Origin: Erodium maritimum
Taxonomy: Eukaryota > Streptophyta > Magnoliopsida > Geraniales > Geraniaceae
Direction of reading: 5' to 3'
Assembly (NCBI GenBank): GCA_963921825.1
Contig: OY997595.1
Coordinates: 17,415,228-17,479,227 of the forward strand
DNA length: 64,000 bases
Shown here in pieces: positions 1 through 11,800 of the stretch. The position numbers and the translations under genes are program-made. The stretch's first letter is position 1; each line of letters opens with the position of its first letter. The notes beneath the pieces were generated by a model. It was not told where the DNA came from. It saw only the letters and a program-made list of their open reading frames with translations, and made no database searches.

Positions 1-1349
1 AGTTGTTTTGATCGGCAGCTTGTGAATGAGTGTCATCGGTATAAGAATGACCACCGATGGGGATAAACTTTATTGATAAATCTTGGATTGTGGTTCACTG
101 TCGAGTATGGTTATTGTATTTTTAATTTGGGGTCTTGAAGGACGCCTACTTTCGCCTAGAATGCCAGTACGAGGTTCCACCGTTCTTGTTGTTGTGCGTC
201 ATTAGTCCGACTAGATGTTGGTAGAGTTCGTGGTTGTACGGAACCGTACACCGAATTTGAGAACCGTGGTATCGCAGATGCAATGACTTATACGAAACGA
301 CTTGTAAGATGGTTTTGTCAGAAGTGTGAACTGGTATCGACGGTAAGAGAATTATAGTAAGATGGATAACCTTCGTGATCGACCGTCGTTGGGATTTGTT
401 CGTTTCTCCTTATTCTAGGAGCGTGATACTTGACGAATGGTTGAATCATTATCAGGTTGAGAATCTTGAAAGGATTTACCAGGTGTGACCTGTCGATAGG
501 ATTGGGCAAGTATGCCGCACTTCGGATGACGTGAGCTTCTAATGGTAGTACGTTTTGAGGCGTGCCGACTTCCGACTAGAGGTTGGTGCATTGCATTATT
601 CCCTTGATTGAGGTGCGCCTACCTTTCCACGAAATGTGATGAAACGAACGAGTGTTCCAGATCCTTCGGTGTTCGTGAGGTCTTTTGTTTGTTGTTTGGA
701 GTACGTATTACTCCCTTGGAAGTTGCTTGTAGTCGGTCTTGACTTGTTAGTACTTGAGTCCCGTTGGGTTTGATCCTGTGACGATCACTAAGGAGAAATT
801 GGTTGAGTTACGTTATGTGTGGTTTCGACTTGGTTTGACTGTAAAGAGTTCCAGCAGGATACCTTGACGACGGAAATTTCGGGTGTGAGATATCGAGGTC
901 TTCACCTTAGTTTTCTTAAGTGTTTAGATGTTTTCTCGACTTGTGTTTTTACTCGGTATTCTTGAGTGGGTGAAACGTTGCGCGTGTTCTCGTAAAGATG
1001 GGTGAGACGGTTTTGTACCGCCAAGTATGGCGTTTGAGAAAGTAGCGTGTTCTAGTGAAGCGCGATTAAGCGATTGTTGCGTAAATTCGGAAACGGTTAA
1101 TAACCGTGCGGAGCAGACAAAAGAGTTATACAGTTAGAAGGCGCAGACCACGTCGGAGGCAAGTTGGCCCCGCAGCTTATCGAACATTTTGAGATCTTCA
1201 AGTAAGACTAGATTCATTGCCTAGAAGCTCCCGCGCATTCCCAAACCGCGGGAGTACACCGCGGATCCCTCGCTTATGAGTTTTGAGCGGACGTTCCCTG
1301 AGATAGGAGCAAGAGGAGTGCGTACGTGTAAATTTCGAGGACGAAATTC
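1..1349 (+). mobile_element. Probable internal 3' remnant of a Ty3/gypsy element
   Basis: No long open frame is present and I cannot recognise protease, RT or integrase here. The assignment rests on what follows directly: a purine-rich tract and the characteristic end of gypsy polyproteins (a segment encoding FRGRN in one frame) at 1333-1362. The stretch is CpG-rich and full of stops in all frames, as expected of an old silenced copy. It could also be unrelated DNA upstream of a truncated element. Confidence 0.35.
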
Positions 1350-1362
1350 TTTTAAGGGGGGT
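1350..1362 (+). promoter_or_regulatory. Polypurine tract of gypsy element
   Basis: The short run ttttaaggggggta directly follows the polyprotein-end sequence ttcgaggacgaaattc. In Tekay/Del-type chromoviruses this is the plus-strand primer site immediately 5' of the 3' LTR. It fixes orientation as plus and places the LTR start at about 1366. Confidence 0.6.
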
Positions 1363-3293
1363 AGACTATAAAACCACACTTATTACTAAAGAGTAATCTC
1401 TCGCAAACTTGAAACGTCGGAGTAGATTTTTGCAACGAGTGGAATTTGAGAAGAAAAAAAAAAGGGAAAGGCTTAAGGTTGGGCTGGGTCAGACCAGACC
1501 CACGTTTTGGGCTGGTGCTGACCAGGCCTTGATTCGCGAACTCAGGCCCAGTACCAGTGCGGCCCAACCCTAGAGACCAAAACCACGCAGCGCCGTCCTG
1601 TTCACGATTCAGCGCACAACTCCCGAGGGTCATCGTCTCCCTCGAGCTCCCTCTCTCTCTCACGCCACCGAACCAGATCCGCCGCGCCTTCTTATTCTCC
1701 GGCATCAACCCATCGCCTCCACCTGCTACTCCCCTCTTCTCCATCTCCCTTACTCACCCGCGACAAAAACAACCCAAGACACGCTTTCCCCTCTCTCCTC
1801 CGTCGTCTTCTTCTCCGATTCAGCGACACCTCGCTGTCGTTCAAGCCCCACCGTCCCTAAATCGAGCGCCACCAGCGACGGTGAGCTCGACTCCTCACCA
1901 GATCTACCTCCCCGTCACTTCCCGCCGGCAACCCTCGAGATTTCGAGCTGGGTTTAGGGTTTGACGCAACTGGAGGACGTCGCCGGAACTCCTGAGCATC
2001 AGATCTGAGGTTCTAGCTCCGGCGAACGTCTCCGGTGGTCAGATCCGGGCGTAAGGGTTCGTCCAATGCCCTAACGATGTTCCCTTCCCTAGCCTTGCCT
2101 TCCCTCGCCTCCTGACGCTGTCCCTCCGCCTCTCTTCTCCGTGTGCGAGCTCGCCGGACACCAGCGACGGTGGTCGGAGCTCCGAGTGTCGACGGGAACT
2201 CCTACGGCTCAGACGAGTCAAGAGTGGCTGGGCCTTGGTCCGTTCATCACCCATTTGGGCCGGACGGATCTCAGGCCTTGGGCCCAGTGGGCTCGGGCCA
2301 AATCAGGAGTGGGTCAGGCCTAGAGCCTTGGACTCGGGTCTGGACCGAATCCGGGTCTGGATCCGGGTCAACCCGGTTTTCAACTAAAAATGTTTTAAAA
2401 TCAGATTTAATTAACAGATTTATTCAATTCAAGGTGAGAATTTTAAGAGATAATTTTGGATAAATCAGTGGACCTTCGGACTTTTACTAGTTTTGATTCG
2501 GACGTTTTATTTGTCAAATCTAAACGGGACTTCGCCCAAGATCAATGGCTTGGACCCAAGCTAGAAGAACGAAGATCACGCCGGAACCCGTGTGAAGAAC
2601 GGAGTGGTGACCACTCGAGCTTTTCATCAGAGTTTTATTAGAGGAAGACCACAAGGTAGGGAAAGTCCTAACTACTCGAGTAATTTCAATACTAGAACGC
2701 ATGTTAGGTTAATAAAATCGGAAAGGTCCTAGAATTGCCTATAGGATGCGAATAACTAGAATAATCGTATTTCATTTACTAATAATCGGATGAGTCTAGT
2801 ATGCATATTTAGGATAACGATAACTAGTGAAGCTTGCTTTCAATACTTGGGACTTGATTTACTGGTAGAGAGGCTGTGAAGAGCTCTTGGATTAGTTGTG
2901 TGTTAGGATCACATGCTTGGTTGCTAGTTGTTAGGATAAACTAAGGGTCTAACAAAACTAGTTAGCTTGTATGATTAAATGCTCAATTGATCGTTCACAT
3001 TTTTGTTGATTGGTTGAATGCTTACTTGATTGGTTGAGTGACTGTGTTGTTATAATTGTTGATTGAACGGATGATCGAGTATGACTGGTTGTGCCAAAGG
3101 GGTACAATCAGGTGATCGATGTACCGCTGGTTCGTGACAGGTAAGTATACGGTAAGTGTGGAGTGTGATTGGATGTCTTTGCTTGATGAAAGTGTGATTT
3201 GAGAAAGGTTCATTGTTGTATGAATTTAGTGCTTGTTGTATGTATTCTTATTCTTGAAATGTTGTTTGTTTGTTTGGTTCGGTACTACACTGA

Positions 3294-3315
3294 GGGGGGG
3301 GGGGGGGGGGGGGGG
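3294..3315 (+). repeat. Poly-G homopolymer (22 G)
   Basis: Twenty-two consecutive G residues inside the gypsy LTR, just upstream of the tandem repeat. A run this long is likely to be unstable and may be miscounted by sequencing. It could form a G-quadruplex-type structure, but nothing here shows a function. Confidence 0.95.
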
Positions 3316-3380
3316 TAATCCGGTGTCGTTGTGGTGATTGGAGTTTGACAGAGAGAGTGATTATTGAGTGGTTATTGGAG

Positions 3381-3560
3381 CCTGAGAGCTCGGCAGATCC
3401 TACGGGATATTGAGTGATTATGGAGTGGTTAATTGAGTGATGTGAGGGGCCTAAGGGCTCGGCAGATCATACGGGATATTGAGTGATTATGGAGTGGTTA
3501 ATTGAGTGATGTGAGGGGCCTAAGGGCTCGGCAGATCCTGCGGGATATTGAGTGGATTAT
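3381..3560 (+). repeat. 69-bp tandem repeat in gypsy LTR, about 2.6 copies
   Basis: Units start at 3381, 3450 and 3519, each opening with cct(a/g)ag(g/a)gctcggcagatc and containing gagtgattatggagtgg. The second and third starts are exactly 69 bp apart with very few differences. It lies inside the LTR, so it is probably part of the family rather than a host minisatellite. Confidence 0.85.
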
Positions 3561-4500
3561 TTCATGAGAGATGGTTACTGAGGTTTCACCCAAGGGCGTG
3601 CGTCCCAGTGGAGCACTACCTTGGTTCTCTATGACATATGGTCCCTTGGAGGCATTTCCGAGAATCCCGACGATGAGCGTCCCTATGGGATGGTTTCCGG
3701 TGCCCCGATGTATGTGCCTCCTCCGGACCGAGGGAAAATCTGATATGATATGGATACTCTGGTAGATCGGTATATGGGAACCGAGGTGATCCCAGAATCT
3801 ATCCATGGATCGGAGGCTTGAGAAAGCAAGTGGTTGGTGTGATATGAATTACTCCCATTTTAATCGTTACGTTACGTTTTAGTGTTTTCATGAATCTTTT
3901 AAGCTACTGGTATCGTCGAAAAAGCGATACTATTTCATTTTACTGATTCTATAGTCTTTCATTGATTACTAGTGTTCACTCGTTTCCAGTTGTGATGGTT
4001 TTCCATTTTATTATAATGTTCTCTATTTGTTCGCTGGGAAGTTATCGTTATGCGCTATTGTTCTCGTTGCTTTTTATTTGTTTATTATAGTTTTTGGTCT
4101 AAGAGTTTTAAGCACTTTGTGACAACAAACTAAAGTAGTTTTATTATTAAACTTGGAGGCTAAAGTTGTTTACGATTTTCCCTACTGAGGGTAAGCTCAC
4201 CCCTATTTGTTTTTTGTTGTGCGTACAGGTGTACTTGAGATCTGGGAAATTCGAGGCTCGGGAGCTTCCGGATGTTTTGAGGGTTGTATTAGAGGTGTAT
4301 TGGTCCATATTGTTGAACTTTATTTACCTTATGTCACCTGTCAAGTTTTGACACCTTATTTGAATTTTGGATTGAATTCTTGAGAAATTCTTTGAACTTG
4401 CTTTCAGTTTTAAAGGAATTTATTACAGTTTTACTACTTTTACCTCGATTGTTTTCGGTCACGTCTCGAGTCCGTCTAAAACCGGATTTGGGGCTTGACG

Positions 4501-4928
4501 AATCCTTCCGACTGCTCCCTTCGCTCCCCCAACTTCACAGGGGCCATCTGATACGGTGCACGGGCGGGACACTTCACTCCTAGCTCCAGCTCGATATGGT
4601 GGTCTACTTCTCTTCTCGGCAATGGTAGTCCCAACGGCATGACTTCTGCGAACTTTACCAGGATCTGCTCAACCGGCCGAGGCAATGGAACTGCCTTGGC
4701 ATGCGAGGGCTTCTCCTCCCTCATCGTCGCCAGGTAGGTCGGCTCACTTTCCTCGAGCCCCTTCGTCACCTGCAAAACAGATAAGGTCACACTCCCTTTC
4801 TTGGCCTGGCCAGCGCCGAACACTTCGGCGGGTACAATGGTTGGCACTTTCTCAACGATCCCTTCTATCGGAACCGGGGCCGAGTTTAGACCGAGGCATT
4901 CCGCCTCCTGCTGACGCACCCAACAGTG
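4501..4928 (-). pseudogene. Ty3/gypsy polyprotein fragment (protease-RT linker and RT start)
   Basis: The minus frame encodes VLQVTKGLEESEPTYLATM, then VEQILVKFAEVMP, then REVDHHIELELG and PARAPYQMAP. This is the standard entry into gypsy reverse transcriptase (the DH.IEL..G..P..R.PYR motif), ending at EGFVKP where RT would continue. It is cut off on its 3' side by the gypsy LTR in opposite orientation (near 4498) and on its 5' side by MITE sequence (near 4930). Only about 140 codons remain, so it is a rearranged fragment and not functional. Confidence 0.85.
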
Positions 4929-4929
4929 C

Positions 4930-5053
4930 GATAACTTCAATGCACCCACAAAAGCGTGGACAAAATTTCAGGGTAGTCACACAACGTGGACAAAACTTTG
5001 TGCATCAACTCATTTGTGGACGAAATTTTAGGGTAATTTTGGACAATTATCCA
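4930..5053 (+). mobile_element. Right half of a TIR MITE (same family as 20596-20954)
   Basis: It carries the family words cccacaaaagcgtggacaaa, actttgtgcatcaactc and the terminal tttggacaattatcc. These match, in the same order, the right half of the complete copy at 20596-20954. The left terminus is missing at the junction with the gypsy fragment, so this copy is truncated. Confidence 0.75.
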
Positions 5054-5789
5054 TGTACATTATAAGGTTATATATTATGTCATATCGATTTATAAGAAAA
5101 TTAACTTTTAATTGAATGTGATCAGAATAGATATAGTTAGAAGTAAGATTATATTTAGAAATAATTATGACTATTTATCTCTAATTAACAATCAGTTTTA
5201 CAGTAAACTTTCAAAACCTTAGCCGCCGTCAAGGGGTTTTCGACCACCTCCGACGCCGGTCAAATCGAGTCTAAGAGACTACATCGAGTTTAAGAGATTA
5301 TAGTTTGACCCTCTAATGTTGATCTGAATTGTTTAATAAGGTACGCGTCATTGTCTGCATATTTTGTCCTCTATTACTGTTTTGATCAATGGATTCTGGA
5401 AGTTTTGTGGAATGTTCGATAGTCATATTCGTGGTGTGGTATCACCGAAGGATGGGTTGAAGACAAACTCAACAGGATCTAATGGTTTCTCAACCGAACA
5501 CCCGCACGAGCCGATTGAAGAACATCTTAGAGCAATACACTCAATAGATTTGGGATCCGAGGGAGGAAATGGTGAAGGGTCAGCGTGGTGGCCTATCCTC
5601 CGAGACCTTGGGCGGACGATGTTGGGACGTCTCGGGACAACAAAAAGAGCAGCACGACATTTTTAGAGAACCCGAGCCAACCACGACAATCCTCTCTTTG
5701 GATGAAGTATATATTGAATTTGGACACGTCTGCTAAAATTTACATGAAAACGGAACAACCGATCAATGAATTAGTCGGCCATAAGCCGT
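5054..5789. other. Intergenic stretch, no assignable feature
   Basis: AT-rich to about 5210, then mixed composition. A 100-codon frame at 5364-5666 has no recognisable domain. A possible weak Harbinger-like terminus (taagagactacatcgag) lies near 5272 but its flanking trinucleotide does not match the other end at 6402, so I do not call an element there. Confidence 0.5.
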
Positions 5790-6401
5790 TTAAGCACTGT
5801 GCTGATCTCTAAAAATGTAATTCATGTTGTACTTCACTAATATGGGGTTCATGATCCGTTTCTTAGCTTCCTTAATAATAACTCGTAACGACTGCAACAT
5901 CTCATTTTCAGCCTCTTGGATCATCTCTTGTAACGTGGCATAATCGATTACGGACAGATCAAACTCGTCACCACTAGAAAAATCCATCTATAGTCGAAAA
6001 AATTACACGTTCTCGGGATAATTGTGTAAAGAGAACAATAAAATGGTTGATGGTGTTGGAAAAAAATGAAACTTGAATGAGTTTTTATAGCGAAAGATCG
6101 CTTTAAGTTGTTATTTTTTTTAAACATAATCAGCTGACTCAACAACATGTGGCAGATTCTGCAAGCCTCGGTATAATCTCCGCACCAGAAATGTACCACA
6201 TGTCGCCCACGGAAACGACTTGTCAAAGTCTTCATCGCAAAAGCAATAGCTACGACTATCGGCAGAATATTAGACAGTCTTTCACAGCGCCACTAATTTA
6301 ACGTGAGAAAAAAATGAAATTCGACAATTTGAAATTCAAGTTCAGATTTTCAACCGATTTCGATGGGAAAACGGGATTGAAACACCCCACTGCAGTTGCT
6401 C
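5790..6401 (-). mobile_element. Truncated PIF/Harbinger 5' end
   Basis: Read on the minus strand, it starts after TAA with GAGCAACTGCAGTGGGG, the same type of terminus as the other Harbinger elements here. It then has a TATA-like ctataaaaac (about 6084-6093) and an ATG at 5987 opening an acidic N-terminus (MDFSSGDEFDL, then EEAENEML-like residues). Short acidic starts of this kind are common in Harbinger proteins. The frame stops after 65 codons and no transposase core follows, so the downstream part is lost and the left boundary is unresolved. Confidence 0.45.
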
Positions 6402-6496
6402 TTAGGTGCTAATAGTAAACTGTAATTCACCCTTATATTTAAACTAGGGAAGATTTGTTTGATGATGCTATAATGTATTGTATTTGGGTTGATTAA

Positions 6497-8399
6497 GAGC
6501 ATCTCCAATGGTGCTGACACTAGTAGTGTCAAGAAGCAGTGTAAAGAAATGCTTTTTTGCTTCCTAACATGGCTCCTCCAATGGTCTGACATGACTAGTG
6601 TCATATGCCATGGTAACACAGTTTCACTAACTAAAAAAGGACCCCAAATATTTGTAATACTTTGATTTGAAGCCAAATATAAAATGCATAACTACTATTT
6701 TTATTTAAAGTCACATTAAAAATACATTAAAATTGATAATTAATATTTAATTGCGGCCACCATCTCCATATCTAGCCCAACTGTGTTCTATGAGATCATC
6801 GTAGAGTTGGTGATGAACATTCTGATCCTGAATCCTTGTTCTATGGCCCATGATACTTTCCCTGGTCACCGTTGGTGGTGGTCCTCTACGGATGGTTGGG
6901 TCCGGGACACCAATATCTGCAAACGGATCAGTGGGCCACGACCTCCGTTGATCCTCAACGATCATGTTGTGTAGGATAACACAAGTAGTCATGATCACTG
7001 AGAGTGAGCTCCTATCCCACATTTGGCTCGGGCGAGTAACGATGTAAAATCGGGCCTGTAGAACTCCAAACGCTCGTTCGATATCCTTCCTACACGCCTC
7101 TTGGTATCTATCAAAGCATCGTTGCTTCGGCGTTTGTGGAGCAGATACTGACTTCACAAATGTTGCCAAGCAGGATAAATTCCATCTGTCAAGTAATACG
7201 GGGTTTCGTATTCCTTACCGTTGACCTTGAACTTCACATCTGGAGCGAAGCCTCGAACTGCTTGGGAGAACAAGGTGGACCTATTGAGCATGTTGATGTC
7301 GTTGTTGGAGCCCGGTGTCTCGAAGAAAGAGTGCCAAATCCAAAGGTCTTGGGACGCAACGACTTCTAGCTTGATCGTGGGGACGTTCCCGTAGTCCCTA
7401 CTTGCGAACTGTGCAGACCATGCTACATGACAGTTCTTCCAATCCCAGTGCATGCAGTCAAGACTCCCTATCATCCCCAGAAAGTCGCACTCTTCGTTGA
7501 TTTGTAATAAACGTCTTGTATCTTCCTTGGTTGGGCATCGTAGATATGTCTGCCCAAGAAAAACTTCTTCAGGCAATCCAACGAAGTGGTCTCCGCCATT
7601 CGCAAATAATCGTCGCATGCATCAGCGAGACCTCCATAACAGAGTTGACGAAGTGCTATCGTGCACCTCCTGGTGTGGAGTGAAAGAGGCCCTCCCCGTA
7701 GCATCCTTTCCGTTACGGAAGTAAGCGTACCGGTCACTCAAACCATTCATGATCCGTATAAGCATGTCCACGACATCCGGAACCGTCGACAAAACTGTTG
7801 GTCGCTGTACACCGGTCTAGGTGCGAAGTAGTCACAGATCAACCGTTCGTGTGCATCTTCTCGATTGCGCTCAATCACTCTTCGCTTTGGTCGCGGCGCC
7901 GACCCTGAGCCCTCGGCCTCATCATCATCCAAAGCCCTTGGCTCTATCGCTGACATCACTTGATCGTGTATTGCTTTTTCCGTTGCCTCAGCAAGCCTAT
8001 CCATCGCCTCGTCTATTTCTTCGGGAGTCATTTCCTTCATTTCCTCTAGCGTTGGAAAATTCGCCATCGAAAAAAATAGAACTAGGAAAAAAACGAGAGA
8101 GTTTGGAGAGGAATAGAGGAAAATGGAACTTGAAACAAGTGAGGGAGTGAATTTTTAGTTCGGGTTGTTCTGAATTTATAGAAAAGTGTAGGGTTTTTTT
8201 GGAGTCGTCGCCGATACGTGTCGCCTGCGCAGTGGCCAACTGACTAGCCGTTGGAGGCTGACACGACGCGTGGTTGCAAGAATCTGCAACGACATGCTGA
8301 CACACCCCCCCTGACACGACCATGTGACACGACGAGCCGTGCCAACGAGTCGTGTCAGCGCCTCCAACGACCCTCTGACATGACCCGTTGGAGCTGCTC
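6497..8399 (-). mobile_element. PIF/Harbinger transposon, TSD TAA
   Basis: The left end reads GAGCATCTCCAATGGT and the inverted right end reads GAGCAGCTCCAACGGG. Both ends are flanked by TAA (6494-6496 and 8400-8402), the three-base target duplication of PIF/Harbinger. Length is 1903 bp. It encodes a broken transposase on the minus strand and no SANT/Myb ORF1, so it is defective. A promoter-like region with many direct GACACGAC-type repeats precedes the transposase start. Confidence 0.88.
6747..8067 (-). pseudogene. PIF/Harbinger transposase pseudogene (DDE_Tnp_4 type)
   Basis: The start at 8067 gives MANFPTLEEMKEMTPEEID, an acidic N-terminus, followed by HERLICDYFAPRPVYSDQQF and RRFRMS, typical of the region before the catalytic core. 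The core then shows GSLDCMHWDWKNC (first Asp), PGSNNDINML (second Asp) and ACRKDIERAFGVLQ (Glu), so all three DDE residues are still visible. It ends with CVILHNMIVEDQR. The protein is spread over at least three frames, with breaks near 7745, 7620 and 7160, so no transposase can be made. In autonomous families this enzyme acts with a SANT/Myb ORF1 protein. Confidence 0.9.
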
Positions 8400-8603
8400 T
8401 AAATAAAAAGGTAAGATATTGGTGGGTGCCACGTTTGGGGAGAAAGATACTGTTTGTATGGTAGTGTCATATTCACACATTGAGAGTATGGACTTTGTTT
8501 TAATGCTTTTTTGTCTAAATATTATTGAAACAATCATTGGAAAATGGCAATAAATCGTTTTACTTGTAGTGAGTCTGATCACAGATTCTTCCTCTACTGC
8601 AAA

Positions 8604-8835
8604 CAAAGTTGTAAAAGGCGCTAGGCGCTAGTCGGGCGGGAAGGACCCCTAGGCGTTAGGCGGGGACTAGTCGGATTTTATTATTTTATTAATTTTAAAT
8701 ATTAATAAATATATAATAGATTTATATAATAAATTACATTCGAAATATTTTTTTATAATATAATAAATAGATATATAACCAAATAAGATTAACATTAACC
8801 TTGCGAAGGTCTTACAATTCAGTTTCATAATGTTT
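8604..8835 (+). mobile_element. hAT-like terminal fragment
   Basis: It starts CAAAGTTGTAAAAGGCGC and continues with ctagtcgggcgg and gactagtcgg motifs, then AT-rich DNA. This matches the inverted right end of the hAT element ending at 41480. The opposite terminus is not found after the LINE, so this copy is truncated. The LINE at 8850 was inserted into or beside it. Confidence 0.6.
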
Positions 8836-8849
8836 AGAAATTGATACTC
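8836..8849 (+). repeat. LINE target-site duplication, left copy
   Basis: AGAAATTGATACTC is repeated exactly at 13396-13409 and brackets the LINE. A 14-bp duplication next to an A-rich tail is the signature of target-primed reverse transcription. Confidence 0.92.
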
Positions 8850-11800
8850 AATAGCTCCTCTACCTGTACTAAGCCTTGCAGCTGCGGAACTAAGTTTCCA
8901 TGTCAAGAATCGGCTCTCGTCTACCCTAACCACCAGGGTCTAGCCGCCGTCGTCACTACCTCCCGCCGATCACAACCCCGGCCATCGCCTACCCGCCGTC
9001 GTCACGCAGTCGCCGGCTTATCCTGATCTCCCCGCTGCGTCTGCACGCCTCTTTCACCTGCTCCCGTCTCTCTTAGCTGATTTGATGGAGCTGTTCTCGA
9101 GCCTTTTTGGATCGCAATACGGCTTCTGGACCTTCGATCGACTCGTGGTTCTCCCCGTCGTGACTTCTCGTGACCTCTCAAACGTCCGGGACGTCCTCAG
9201 GTGCTGATCTGCTTCTGTTACACTGATTAGGGCACTCTGTTTTACTTGTTATGCCGAGTGCGCTAGCATGGAACTGTCGGGGATTGGGGACGGATCATAA
9301 CTGTCGTCAGTTGAAGGATTTGGTAAGTCGGTACAAGCCTGATCTCCTATTCCTTACCGAGAACCGGCATGTTGATTCTCGGAACTCGAGGTCCCGACTG
9401 GTTATCCTCCGCCGAACACTAGGCTTTCATGGCGGTACAGGAATTCCAAGTTTTATACCACATGTGAGTCCGAGCCTTCATCCCCCGTCGAACAAAGGGG
9501 GGGGGGGTCCTGCTCTTGTGGTCTGAGAAGTGTTCTGTGCAAGTCTTGTCGATGCGCCAATCGCATATAGACATAGTGGTCCGTATTGGGCGGGAACCAC
9601 CATTACGGTTTACAGGCATTTATGGGGAACCGGCCTGGGAAAGCAGGCATATGACTTGGGACAACCTAAGACAACTAGCCACAGTCCTGGCACCGATGGA
9701 ATGGATTCTTATGGGGGACTTCAACGGTATCCTCCGCCCTTCGGAGAAACGAGGTGGTCAAGCGTATCCTCTACCTCTTATGCAAGGGTTTCACCAGGCC
9801 ATCTCGGACATTGGAGTGGAGGAGGTGAAATTACAAGGCTATCAATTCACGTGGGCTCGAGGTCATGACCCGATCACACAGGTGGAAAGCCAATTGGACA
9901 GGGCTTTTATCTCCCCGCAAGCTCGCCGCCGATTCCGAGACATATCCTTACAGAATTTGGGAGTGTCAACCTCGGATCATAAACCCATCCTACTCCATCT
10001 TCAGAAGGAACTAACCGAACACCGGCCTCGTCACTTCCGCTTCGAGAATATGTGGTTAGAACATCCTTAGTGTGGTGTCTTGGTCCAATCTGAATGGGGC
10101 CAGCCCGGAAATCGTCATATAAAACACCATATCAAGGATATTGACGCCTCACTAAATGATTGGGGACATACTATTTATCGGGATAACATCAATCAGATCA
10201 GGCATTTACAGAGAAGATTAGTCGAACTCAATGGCCGGACTGATAGACAGGGAATCAAGCTTCGTCTGGCAATCCAGAAACAGTACAACAGGGCCTTAGC
10301 AAAACAAGAACAATTCTGGCGCCAGAGAGCCAAGCAACATTGGCTCGGGGAAGGGGACAGGAACACGAAATTTTTCCAGAGATCGGCTACGAAGCGGCAT
10401 GCCAAAACAAATTGAAATCTCTGGTCAATGATGCAGGGGTGGAGCTACAATGGCACACAAGTATGAGTGAATTGTTACATTCTTACTTTTCCAACATCTT
10501 TACGGTGGGTGATATCGAGGAATACGATCTACCCATGCTAGTCCCTCTCATGATCAACCCAGCACAAAATTTTCAGCTGACAAAACGAGTAGTGGATGAG
10601 GAAGTGCGTCATGTAGTTTTTCAGATGGGATCATCGAAATCACCAGGTCATGATGGTCTCAACCCGAAATTTTTCCAACACTTTTGGGATACGCTGGTTC
10701 CGGAAGTTATCGACTTTGTTCGAACCGCATTGGCAACATGTATCATTGATCAGGACGTCAACAAAACCACTCTGGTCTTGATTCCAAAAATCCCAGGGGA
10801 AAATAAGGTTACAGAGCTGAGGCCGATTGCCCTCTGCAATGTTATTTTTCGAATCCTCTCTAAAGTCCTGGCAAATCGGTTGAAACCACTCCTGGATCCG
10901 ATAATATCCACAAACCAAGGAGCGTTCGTGCTAGGTAGACATATCCAGGACGATGTAATTATTTCATATGAAATAATACATACTCTCAGGCGTAAGACAC
11001 AAGGTCAAAGGGGATCTATGGCTTTGAAATTGGATATGAGCAAAGTCTATGACAAAGTGGAATGGTCCTTCCTCCTATCTATGATGGGGGCTTTTGGCTT
11101 TGATTTGGGGTGGCGAGCTATGGTCCTAGCGTGCATGCGGTCTATCCAGTACACAGTGACCTCAGATGGGAAGCATACGTCACCGTTCACCGCAGGGAGG
11201 GGAATTAGTTAAGGCGACCCTTTATCCCCGTATCTCTTCTTATTCTGTATGGAGGGTCTGTCTCATATGCTTGGCCAAACAGAGAGGGATGGAAAGATTC
11301 ACGGGGTCTCGGTGGCCAGAAGTGCGCCACTTGTCTCTCACATATTTTTTGCGGATGATTGCTATATTTTCTGTAGGGCAGACCCGGAGGAGGCGAACAA
11401 TCTGAATCAGGTCCTTCATACTTTTGGTAGTCTATCGGGACAGGTCATCAACAAAGGCAAATCGTCCATTTTCTTCAGTACCAACACAACTCTAGCAAAC
11501 AGAACGACATGCTGTGGTATTATGGGGATACAGGAAATCTCGGGTCCGACTAAATACTTGGGGGTCCCCAACATATTGGGACGTCGGAAAAGACAGAGTC
11601 TCCAATTCGTTTGTGACCGTATCGTGGCCAAGATTGGAACCTGGGATGGTCAAATGCTGTCTGCAGGGGGGAAGGAGGTGATGATACGCTCAGTTCCTCC
11701 AAGCTATGCCTATTTATACGATGAGCGTATTTTTATTACCGAGAGACTCCATCAATAAGATACATGTCGCACTAGCTCGGTACTGGTGGACAGGCACCCC

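Larger units (their letters stand above)
1366..4500 (+). mobile_element. Long Ty3/gypsy LTR (Tekay/Del-like), about 3.1 kb
   Basis: It begins right after the polypurine tract with a degraded terminus (tataaaacc where TGTAAAACC is usual) and ends at ggatttggggcttgac. A second, independent LTR end with almost the same terminal sequence occurs at 52704-52749, which supports this as the 3' boundary. Internal features are a GC-rich leader-like block (about 1557-2380), a poly-G run and a 69-bp tandem repeat. The few frames in it, such as 1557-1964, look like chance frames in GC-rich DNA. No partner LTR is in the window, so the element extends upstream or this is a solo or truncated copy. Confidence 0.6.

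Noticed and set aside
1557..1964. 135-codon Pro/Ser/Arg-rich open frame
   Set aside because: It lies in the GC-rich leader of a gypsy LTR, has no domain and is typical of chance frames in such DNA.
3381..3560. CRISPR-like regular repeats
   Set aside because: Contiguous 69-bp tandem units without unique spacers, in a plant LTR.
5364..5666. 100-codon open frame
   Set aside because: No recognisable motif, no conserved neighbour and no intron or promoter signals; treated as chance.
5272..6404. Complete Harbinger element between 5275 and 6401
   Set aside because: The flanking trinucleotides are TAA and TTA on the same strand, so they are not a direct target duplication; only the right end is accepted.
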